In this document: positions 27,143 through 39,100 of the stretch, piece after piece
How the letters are laid out: each line of letters begins with the position of its first letter
Numbering within the stretch: the stretch's first letter is position 1
Assembly: GCA_037039925.1 (NCBI GenBank)
Contig: JAXRKP010000047.1
Coordinates: 354,501 to 418,500, forward strand
Source: Doris montereyensis
Taxonomy: Eukaryota; Mollusca; Gastropoda; Nudibranchia; Dorididae
DNA length: 64,000 bases
Direction of reading: 5' to 3'
The notes under the pieces: generated by a model
Databases searched by the model: none
Seen by the model: the letters and a program-made list of their open reading frames with translations, nothing else
What the model was told of the DNA's origin: nothing
Made by a program: the position numbers and the translations under genes

Positions 27143-27310
27143 TGTTTAATTGAAATCTACACTGTCCACCATTGTGGTGATGTCAGGGTGAATGAAAAGG
27201 AAATGGCAAGATAAAAGAGGTTTGTTTCTTTGAAATTTACCCTGTCCACCATTGCAGTGATCTCAGGGTGAATTAAGAGGAAACAGCAAGAAGACAGATA
27301 AGTGAATGAA
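27143..27310 (+). repeat. tandem pair of an 85-90-base dispersed repeat
   Basis: Two adjacent units share CTGTCCACCATTG, GTGATSTCAGGGTGAAT and GAGGAAACAGCAAG-like words. A third copy lies at about 36280-36365. The family is unknown. Confidence 0.6.
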
Positions 27311-30111
27311 GGAAAGGAAAGAAGTAGGACCTACTACGAGCAGCACCCACCACCCCCTCCCCCCACAAATAAAAGCAAAAGAAAATTGTCAGAAAAAGAA
27401 ACCATTCTTAAATTGGAATGTTATCAAAATAAACTCATTCATGCTCTTCTCACTAACCTACCACTATTCCCACCCAGAGAAGGAGCTGCTTCTATTCAGA
27501 TTTCAGACTACCTTCAATCTCGCATTATGTGCAATGATTTACACACCCACAAATGTGGACTACATACAATACAATTACAATGTACATGGCAAAAATGGAA
27601 GCCTTGGTTTTTTGACTCTACACAAGCCACAATCAACAAACTTCCTTTAGTTTACACACAGTTGGTATAATTTATAGAAATTATTCTGATTCCACAACTT
27701 TTGAGAATCATATCTATTTAATTTTAATAATGTTTTAATAAAATATTGAGGAGTAAGACCTAGAATAGAGAGAGAGATAAATATGACCATGAGTAATGGA
27801 TATTTGACTTTTTAAAGTCTTACTTGAATTCACGAAACAGATTGATTGTTTTTCCCCTTGAAAATCTATCAAGGACAACAAATGTAGTAATTAGTATAGT
27901 TTGTTCTAAAATTCAGGCCCAAAGAAATGGTCCCATATTTTTAAACTGTCTGATGAAATTTAAGGAAATTGTGCATGTAGACTAAGATTCTCCACGACAT
28001 CATTAAGGCATATTTTTTTGCTCCTTCGGAAATTGAATATAAGCATGTTTCTTTATGAAATATACCACATCGTGGCTAGATGGGTCATTTGGCCTTTAAA
28101 TGCCCCATACATCTTAATACAATCATGGAGTTTTTAAAATAATTGAACATACAGTAATCAATAAGAACAATGCCCATTCATTCATCATACAAATATTTTA
28201 AATTATAGAGCTTCATATCAATGACATTTTTAACAGAATTAATACTTTTTTTGTTTTGAACTGTAAACTGATTCATGTTTGGCCATATGAAAACATCTGG
28301 AAATCAATCATTCTGAGAATGGGAATGACAATATGACTACAAGATTTAAAAAAACTGAAAGAAAAAAACCACCCAGCAACAATCCCCAAAATGTACAAAC
28401 TGAACTGATATAATATATTGTCTGTGAAACTGTCTAAACACAAAAGTTTGCCTGACATGTTTTTTCAGGAGAGGCACAAAAAAAAAGAAAGAAGAAGTCA
28501 TCATAAATAATCGAATGGGGCTGCAAGCACCATGTTATGCTTTTTGGAAGAGAAACTGAAATCTTTGTTTAGATCCTGTCCGTAACATAATGTTTTCTAT
28601 TAGTTCAAAGCCTCCAATATTTAGAAAGACATTAAAGAAGCAAGTGTTTAATCATTTTAAGGACAAATCTCATATATGACTTACATGTTTAGACATTTTC
28701 ACAGATAATATAATTATGTATTGAATGTTAACAGGGTAACAGCAAAGTAAATATCATTCCAAATTCAACATTTCACAACGTCCCCCATAACTTAACTGTG
28801 GAGACAAAAAAAACAACATAATAAGAAAGCTGAACAAGATTCCCCCATTATGTCTTAAATAAGAGTTAGCAATAACATTTATAATATATACACTTAAACT
28901 CAGCTTCGGAAAGATGAAAGTAAACTAAAACTATTTCTTTGGAAATCAAAATTGTAGTGATCTTGGGAGTAGGTCATGTTTGAATTAGGCCGTAAGAGAT
29001 CTTAATTCATAGCTTATAATGGATATTAAAGGCATAGCATTCATCCCAATGATTGAATATACAGCTGTCACAAGTGTCAGATCTCAACTGCCCTTCATAC
29101 CAGGGGTCCTTTTAGTAACACATCAACAATAAAATATAAACACACCTATGCTTAACTTCAAACTTTATAATTATAATGCCATCTTGAGAAAAGGAGGCGA
29201 ACATTGAGCCAGAGACGATAACCATTGTGATCCCCTCAAAGTTAAACCCCTGTGATCACCTCTTACCCTTTCACGGGCCCTGGACTGTCTATTGTACAGA
29301 CATATGCTGAATCAATCAGTATTTCGAATTTATAGAGAGGATACCACCAGTGACTGAAAAATTTCTCTCATTTGTTCTACAATAACGTCCTTCAATAGAT
29401 ACTCATATCATCACGGCCATGATCAACACAAAGTGGCTTCCTTTAATGGCTTCTTCAAAATGTCACTGATTTCCAGATAAACCATTGTGTTATCGGACTG
29501 GTAGTGTTACCATTTTGGTGTCAAAGTTCTAAGACTTAGATGGATTATAAACGATATACACAGCAATTATCCTAATACATACTGTCATAATGATACCAGA
29601 GAAAGTAATGGAGAAGTTTAATTGATTACCTGTGATACCATTAGGACATACTATTAGACCTTGAAACTGAAATCAACTTAAATCTACATGGAAGTATTGA
29701 ATAGGGCAATGAGTCAGTAACAAGTCAATTACATTGAGAGATCCAAGCACTAATACTTTAAGCTTTCCACCATAAGACACAAATCTAGATCAAGAACTAA
29801 AATCAAGAGAAAGATCTGTACAAGCTGTTGAACACAGCTGACTCAGGATAAAGACCAGTAGGTCTAGATATTTCCACAGCAAAGACTCCCCGGTGAATGA
29901 ATGTAATCCAATGTAATGAACCCTTGCTGTGAAGGGATTAAACACCATAACGTCTTTGAACAAACCTTGCTTGGTCTTGATATCCATATCAACAGGGATG
30001 TGTATCCATGGAACAGGAAAGGACTTCTTAAAACAACACAGGCACAAACTAGTTATAAATTTTAAGTGGGTCATAAAAATTTTCCCGATAACATGTGATA
30101 CAGCTAAGTTG
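27311..30111. other. Siva 3' flank, no recognised gene
   Basis: AT-rich; overlapping small ORFs at 27302-27670 show no domain. Probably includes the Siva 3'UTR, but no poly(A) site could be assigned with confidence. Confidence 0.4.
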
Positions 30112-30163
30112 TTATTTCCCATTACAAGTGAAACAAAAGGCTCGTTCTGTTGCTTGTGCGTAA
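30112..30163 (-). CDS. Siva exon 4 (stop codon)
   Basis: 52 bases; strong acceptor TTTGTTTCAG. Encodes YAQATERAFCFTCNGK then TAA, equivalent to the final CxxC of vertebrate Siva. A longer ORF in another frame over this place is a shadow. Confidence 0.9.
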
Positions 30164-33100
30164 CTGAAACAAAAGAGAAAATGAAAAACAACTCTGATCA
30201 ATAAAAGTAATCTCATACAAGAAAATCATAAAAAGCATTTATTTTCAGCCCCTATGACCAAAGAACAAAAGGATTTATCCTCTCACAAAGCACTATTTGA
30301 GTCTAATAGGTCAAAACAAACAGGGATTGAAGGTATGGGTGGATTGAAAAACCGCTTCTCTCAGGAATATGAAACAAAATATACTACCATTGTGATATTA
30401 TAAAAACTTGATAAAAAAGTATTTAACCTGTCGGGCATGAACCCATGACCTTTTGGTTGAGAGGCATACACCTTGCCCCTGGACCACTGAGATCCCTTCT
30501 GTCGATGAGTAGAGCTACATAAGTCTGACACTAACAAATCAAATCTTATAATAGTGACCAAAACATGTACACTGGGCACCACTTATAACAGGACTATTGC
30601 CATTTCCCATTTTTCTCTCTCTTTGTCTTTATTAAAATGAACCTCTTATAACAGGGACTGGGAAGGGAAAAACCTATAATTAAAACAGGACTCTGTCAAC
30701 GTGGAAAGTACACCAGAGAAGCGCAAACGTGTGTACACTATAGATCTATGCCTAATATTTTTTTCAAAACTGACTTCACCGAGACCCAATGCATGAGTTT
30801 GAAGCACACGCTAGGCTTAAACGAGAGGCGGAAAGGTGTGTATCTAGTAGTAGATTATGCGGCTGGCCTACCATTAATATTCGCTAATGTAACATGAGCG
30901 AGTCATTGGCTAGATTGTTTATAACAGGACTAGCGCCCCCCCAACCCCATCGATCCTGTTATAACTGGTTTCCCCTATATATATTATAGCTCTGGAACTA
31001 GGTGCAGATAATATCTGTCCCTGGATTAACTTTAAAATTACAACTGTGATCTTTGACCAAGCCAAACTAGATTGAACCCATTTGCACCACTTCAAGGAAG
31101 GGAGTGGTAATGCATGTTGCAGCTATAACAAATTGTATTTCACCATAGTCATTAAGAAAAGTTAATACCAAATTGTCGCCGGTATAACCAGTTATTTAAT
31201 TGTTTTTGTGTATATACTGTCTGCTCCGTACAAAAGTGAAAAGCTGGCGGTAAGCAAAAATGACGATATAGCAAGGTTTGAGTGTATAGCTAAATTTATG
31301 GCAGCAGTAGAACCAGACAGATGTGAAAAACAACCAGAAAAGTTTGAATTCTTAAATGAAAACAATCCTTTTGATATCACTCCATGGGTGACAGCCAATA
31401 AGATCAAGAAAACTCACTGTACCACACAGGTATAGCAAAGACCAACTGAGCATGGGTGACGCGAAATAAATGTAAAATCATGCCTCTATCATTTGCTGTA
31501 TTCCCCACTTGTCTTTACTTAAAGGACTTACTGAAAAAGCTCTGGCAGATTTTAATTGAATAATCATGAGGCCACGAAAAGCCAGCTCAATAAAACAAAG
31601 ATGAGTGAAAAAGGTGATACCAATGCACATGTGAAAATCTCATTTACAACTGATACTTACTTGAGAATTGAACAGAGAGGACAAAAATGTAAGAAGCAAC
31701 TGCAGCACTGTCTTGTGCATTTCCCACACACATAGTTCTCGCAAAACTGGCACTTTAGCACATCTCTGTTATGAACCGGCTGCCTACAGCTATGACAAGC
31801 TGAAAACAGATTGAAAAGAGGAAACTGAAAATTCACATAAAAAACATATACATGCAAGACTCAAATTCTATGATTATGCTGTAGAAAATCTTCTTTTCAA
31901 AGAATACACAGGAGAAATGCATTTTTACACATATTCTTTAATGTACACACACACACAAACACATGTATAATGAATTCTTATTTGATATTTGATCCAGAGA
32001 TACACAGAAACTATTGTTTCCACATAAAAGCATGATATATAAAAGAATGTTCTTATCCAATAAATCATTAAATGCTTTCACTTTCATGATTTGGATCTAA
32101 TAATATTGACAATTACTGATATGTGCATAAGCCTATAGCAATTTAGTAAAAAAAAAGAGAATGACAAGCTTAAACAGTCTGTTACGGAAGGCTGTTTTAG
32201 ATCTTTGCTTCATTCTCGATCATAACACATATAGTATTTGGTATGACGGCAAATGATGAGAATAGGAGCATGACGAGTATACTAGGAAAAAAGGAAGCAT
32301 TTCCAGATTCAAGAAGAAAAAGCCATAGAAATAAAAGCAAACCAAACCCAAGGTAAAAAAAAAGGAAGGAAATAAAATAATAGAACATATTATATTTTAC
32401 CCTATCACAAAATGCAGGTGCATTGATTTAGACCAAGCACAAAGATATAAAAATAATCAAAAGAAAAGATAATTTGACCTTTGTTATCACGTTAGCAGTA
32501 ATGTGGTTTTATTACCCTCCCACACCTTTTTGGACTAAAAAGGTATAAATTTTCCTTCCATTTGTCTACGTGGTGTTCATATTAAAAAAATCGTGGATAA
32601 GGAATTAATGAACTTCAACACCTCAGACCTGGCACAACCATAAAATGTGTTCTTGAATTTTTACATCTAAGATAGACAAATTTGGTGGCTCCAGGCGATA
32701 TTCACTTTTTGTGACTCAATCTCAGTCCTAGATCCATTACGATTTTATCATTATCATCACAACATTAAATGCACATATTTAGCAATCATGTTGAGTTAAA
32801 AACACTCTTTGAAAGTAATAAACAGTTAGTTGTAACACACGTGAGAGAGCTAGTCACTGCTTAATAACAAGCAATCAAGTGTTCTTGTGGGTTGTAAAAG
32901 AGTAATTATATATAGTGAAAAGTGTCATGTGTATGCAAGAGTGGGATAGACATTTTGTTTCCAAATCATTCCATCTATTATATTCTTATTATACAAAGAA
33001 CAGTGTTAACAGAATCTGAAAAACAACAACTAAGGCATAAGTATAATAGGATGTTAATAATAGTGAAATATTAATATTTGAACATTGAATTCTATGGGAA

Positions 33101-36100
33101 AACATTTCCGGTAGACTCCGGTTTATTACAACTTTCCCCAAGAAACAGACTCATTCTATATAAAAGTCACATAACAACGGTAACAGTACAACTATTGTGT
33201 GTCTAGCACCAGCAAACAATAAAAAGCACAATTGGCCTTGCATAGAGACAACACAGACAGCTGGGCAGCATGTATTGTATGGTACAATAAGTAACACTAA
33301 CACATGATGACTTTCCCCAGCTCATAAGCTGAGTGGGCAGCAGACGGCCAGCCATTCAGATCAAAGGAAGTGGCATCACTTATCACGCGCTACACAACAA
33401 AGTTAGCTCAACATAAACGAGCGACTAAATTACTGTAGTATGCTTTGCTGGCCGTGTGGTATCTGTTTGAAGGCATACAACTTTGACACAGATGAGAATG
33501 TTCACAATGGTACAGAGTCCATGAAACTTAGAGGGAAAAGATATCTATGCAAAAATATTGCAACTGACATTTCTAGTCAGTAAGAACTTAAAAGACCCTA
33601 AATACTGCACCTACAGCGAGATTCGATTTATTGTAACACTGGATAAGCACAACAATTTGACTGCTCCAGTGGTGTTGCGATTAACCAAAGTACTATTATA
33701 GCTATACCTACAAAAAATAATAACATCTGTTTGTTCAAATGAAATTTAACTTGTTTTTAGAACACATTTTTGTATGAAAATACACATATCCTCCCTTTAT
33801 CTCATGTATTCTATTTTGTGAATTCATCAGGATTGTTTCCACAGAAGAAAATACACTATAGTATTCTCTATCTAAACTTAATTGTTGAAGTTAGTGTAAC
33901 TAACTTTCTGAAATAAACATTTCATTACAAACTTAAATATATAGATATCTCACCTCCTGCTGCAAAGAAAGACCTAGATGTTAGTTGGGCTTGTTTCAAT
34001 TGTTCAAAAGCATTTCCTTTAAACGGTGAAGGGTTTGGACTATCACTAACAGTGAGGGATGAGGCTGACACAAAATCAGTCGCTCTCGGTTCACTCTGAG
34101 ATACTCTGAAATCTATCTGTTTGTTGGGAAAAGGAAACGACTGACACCTGTTGTTGGTATGCTTTGGACTACTAAATCTCTGCATAAAATGATCCCAGAC
34201 TGGGAAAGCATTACGATCCTCTCTGTTGCCATCATCTACATCCATTTCAGAGATTTTGTCTTCTTTTACCAATTGGCCAATATTGTTCAAATGCATCTGC
34301 TTCAAATTATCTGGCTTTATAGCTGCTTCATCTTGTTGAGGCTTCCACATATCATTATTATTGTTGTTGTTCCCAATATTTTCCATTTCCTTTCTCACTC
34401 CATCAAACAATAACTTCTTCGTTTTTTCTGAAAAACAAAGATAAAGGAAAAGCAAAAAACGCACTCAGAAATGGAAAATTAAATATTGCTACTTGTATAC
34501 TGCACACAATCAAGGTTATTGTTAGGTAGTCTTATCTGAAATACAGTTTTAAGGAACTAAATTGTGCAAAATGAGAAATGTGGTTTTAAAAATTCATGAG
34601 AAGCAACAAAGTTGCTAGAAATGTTCCAAGTAATATGCAAGGGTTTGCTTCTTCTGTAACCTCTTTGTGGCAACTATTCAAATCAAATATCATTGTAACA
34701 TTTTTAATGATAAGTCTAAGTAGTATGTATCTTAAACACAACATATTCTTTACATAAAATCAAGATTCCTAAATGCAACAGGCATTCATATGTCATGGAA
34801 GAATCTGTAGGTGACAGTGATAACATATTCTGAAATTATTAAGATAAACTAGCAACAGTGACAACGGTGATGGTCTGAAGAAAGTGAATTTGAACAAAAT
34901 AAACATAGACTTGCTTCCTTAAATTATTGCAACAAGATTTTAATTTATATTATATAAAAAGCAACATTTTAGCTTTTTTCTTAGCTAGAATTTAGCAACC
35001 CCGCAATGCCCTCCATTATTACATTGACTAAATATGTTTATTAAGGATTGCCTCTATCATATTATGCTTTGCAATTATTTCTATGCTATGCTTCTTCCCA
35101 TTTTTCTAATCGTGTCCTGAGATAAGAATAAAGAAAATCCTTCCAATAATAAGGCAGTATAATATTTAAGGGTTTAAAAAAATACTTTGTGTGAAAAAAA
35201 CACGTGTTATTACTCCCATTATTTCTACATTTCATGTGAAATACTTGCAGGAAAAAAAAGTCTAAACTTACACTCACAAATTGCCAACTAACCCATTACT
35301 CCAACCAATGTGCACATGTTTAAAAAAAACAGCCAAGAAACTGATCCAACAATTACGTATTTCTCTTCCAGAACATACATGTGTTCATTTATTTAATTCC
35401 GTGACAATTGAAACTATTTTATGTCTTTACTAATTGTGCACCACAATTTGAAACCATTGAAATTGAAAGTTTTAACACCCATGTGAAATATTTACCTCAG
35501 TATTTCTCTTCGTTATTGTTTACAAATTTTTATAAATTTGTTCTTTTCAACTACATGACTTTCGATTATGATGATTACGTTCCTTCAAGGCCCATAGAGT
35601 CGGAGTGTATCCGGTTTCTACTGCGTGAAGCCAAACAGGTGACAATAGTCACCCCTGGCCAGGACGCTAGTCTGACGCAAATTTTTCTCTATTCCCAAGC
35701 TGGTGCTTGTACCAGAGAAATCCCCATAAAATCATAATAATTTGAATGGATGAAACTTAACTTACATTTGAGTGTTGACAGTCAAAAAAAGTCAGATTTT
35801 CCGTAAGAAGAAATGCAATCTGGGTGACTACGGTTAAATTAATTTAACAACAGAACGTATTATAAATGCAAATTATAAGTTTTCAAGAAAATAAGGTGCA
35901 ACAAGAGACATGTGATATAAATACTAAATCTATGGCATAAATGACGTCCTGCAACAGTGGCTGTCATTGCTACCCCTGAGTTAATTTTTATTCTGAGAAA
36001 AGTATGGACACTCAGCCACACTTCCTTCCCCTCTGATCTTTACATCTTCTACTTTTATTCAGAATAATGAACTGAGGTACAAGAGGGTCTAGTTTTTTTT

Positions 36101-39100
36101 TTGGTAGGAATTTAATTTTGACAGGTTATTATCGATTTCTAACCACTATTACCGACAGGACTAGGCACTGATGTTATCCTGCCTACCAAAGAAATAGTAC
36201 TACAAATCATACATTATTTATTATCAAGATAGTTATGCTAGTTTTATACAATTTTAGGGAATTTACCCCATTATCATATATATGCAGTGATCTCAGGGAG
36301 AATTAAGAGGAAACAGCAAGGTAAAAGACATGTGAGAGTAAAAGAAAAGAAGCAGGACTTATCAGTAGCTTCCGCTATGTTAGTAATTTGTGAGAGAATA
36401 AGAGAATAAGAAGCATTTAATATGACTCATTGTGACTTGAAAAATTTCATCCATCTGCAAATCAGTGAGATTCAATACAAACGTGCTATGAAGAAACCAT
36501 GTAAAAACATTCTAACAAACCCAAAGAAATGAATGATTGACAATTTAATGTGTACATGAATATATTACATGTTAGTGACACTACATATATTAGATAATAA
36601 TATATGGGTTGAATAAGTTATAGAAAGCAATTGTTGAATTCAAGGAAGCAGAGAAAGCAAAAGATTGACCAAAAACTTGTGCACACTCTCCTACTATTGA
36701 AACCATAATTATAACTGATAAAGCTGATGTTTGCATATTGTATGTTGTCTTGTCTCACAGATTGAGGGACCAAGCGCTACATTGTAAGACAGTCAGACAG
36801 GTATAAGGCAGTCAATCAGTATTTTGGTATACTTTTATAATTAAAATAGTGCTGATCTTTAAGTAAAAGATTTTATTAATCAAATTATTTGAAATACCAG
36901 AAAATATCAAGAGCCATTATCATTATATTTCAACTTCGCTACTTTCCTCCTGCGATCCATTTATGGTTATATCCTGATAGGATGTCGCTTCCTTAAACCT
37001 CCAGACAAAAGTCATCACGATTAGCAGGCAACAACCCTTCAGCCCGTTACTGTTATGTTCATACACTATCAGTCTTCCACTCTAGCCCTCTACTTTTGCC
37101 TTTTTTTTATTATCTAATTGACAGTAGTGACCAGCTAAATGGCTGTTCCTCTTAATAGTCCAGTAAAGATAACATCGAACCTCTAAGTAATTGCAACATA
37201 AATGTTTCCTTTTGTACATGAATCCACATTCTAAGGAGGAAAATGAGCCATTGTTTACCTTTTAGGAGGGTGATAACCGGTTCAAATTTTAAAAGCGTGT
37301 TTTCTGATTTCTAACCAATATGGGTAACCATACTTGGTGTGCACGCTCAAAACAGACATTTCCTTTTATTCACAATGACTGTTAGGGCGCGGCAGACAAA
37401 ACTACGGTAACCCATTTCTCCATGGTTACTCAAATGAGTAGAAAAAGGTAGAAAGTACTTTGAAAATGGACAGATTTTTTGTCTTATCCCAAAAACAAAT
37501 GTGACTAGTTTACACTTAAAACTATAATTAAGAAGGAATAAAAGTAAACAAATAGAAACCTACAGGATTGTATCATATAAGGTGTGAAAAGTTGAGTAAT
37601 GGTATATACTATAACATTAATTTATTCCTCACAGTGATTTCAAGCATGTACCATGTATACAGATCTGAAACACAAGCACGCAGCACATCCCATTTATTAT
37701 ACAAAGGCATATCCATGCAGTGCTTGTGATGTATTCAAAGCAATACTCTAGTCTTTGTCGTCATCATCACTGCCATCCCCCACGTCTGTTTCTAGTGAAG
37801 CAACGACGTTGGAGCATATGCGTCCGTGACAACAAGAGCAAGCACTTGTACATTTGAGGTCATGTTTCCGACACGTGCAGCGAACTGTTGAGCATTCAGA
37901 TTTACATGCGCAAGTAACAACTGCCAACAATCTCTCAAGGGCAGGGGCAGGTCAGTCATGATGGGGACAAGGCGCCCATTTTGAATTTGGAAGCCCCAAG
38001 CTGCTGTTGTGGTTGGTGGCAATGCTTGGGGCTCTACATACACCGCTGATTTCGCAATCATTTCTGCGAAACGCTGTTTCCTTGCAACACCTAAGCTTTC
38101 TAAAGAACCAGCTCCATAGATAAATAACAATGCCTTTTCTCCTGATTTAATGACGTCCTGTTTTGTGCTGAAGAATTTAAAAGACGTCAGCAAGCATCTG
38201 GAATTCTTTATCCTGCAGCTTCCGTAAGGCAGCCGCTTTCCCTATGCCAAAAAGACGAGACGTTGTGTCGCAGCCCAGAAGAGCATGAGAGAAAAGTAAC
38301 CGCAGCGCATTTTCACCTTGGCAAGATTGTGTTTTTCTGATGCAGTACACACACCGAGTTTGTCTTGTTGATGTCAGATATATGTCGTTGTTCTTGATTT
38401 GAAAATGAGCGCAGAGTAGACAAGCAAATCAGTATCTTCCCGAATAACAACGACATTGTGTTGTTTCGAGACCCCCACTGCTGTCATCACTATGTCCCGA
38501 TCTGCATCTTGCTTTGCATATCTCACAATTTGGCCTGACTGCTCTTATGCCTAGCCAAGAAGAGAGACAAAGTCGCGCCTGTTTAGGAAGTTGGTAACAA
38601 TGCACAAAAACTGGGGCTACACATAAATATTGGAAAAACAAAAATGATGAGAATGGACAACAAATGAAAACCGGTGAAACTTGGAAACAAGGAGATTGAG
38701 GATATAATATACAAGCTTTCACTTATCTCGGAAGTAAAATTACCCAAAATGGAAATTCTGAAGACGAGATCAAAGAAATGTTAATAAAAGCAAGAAAAAT
38801 ATTTGGAATTCAAAGAAAAATCTCAATTAAAAAAAAACAACAACTCAGATTCTACAAATCTAATATTCTAGCTGTCTTTCTTTATCGTGCTGAATCTTGG
38901 AAAACAACAAATAACATCCTCAGAAAGCTGGACACCTTTCAAAACAAATGTCTCAGAAAGATCCTCAAAATATTTTGGCCAAACACGATATATATATCAA
39001 ACAACGACCTTCAAGAAAGAACATCACTGGAGTCAATATCCCAGATTGTGAGAAGTGGAAGTGGACTAGTCACATCCTTAGGATGAATGCCGATGCTATC

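Noticed and set aside
29790..30191. 133-codon minus ORF
   Set aside because: Covers Siva exon 4 in a different frame; the phase-correct frame gives the Siva C-terminus, so the long ORF is a shadow.
34159..34413. Hydrophobic plus-strand ORF resembling a membrane protein
   Set aside because: Antisense shadow of Siva exon 2.
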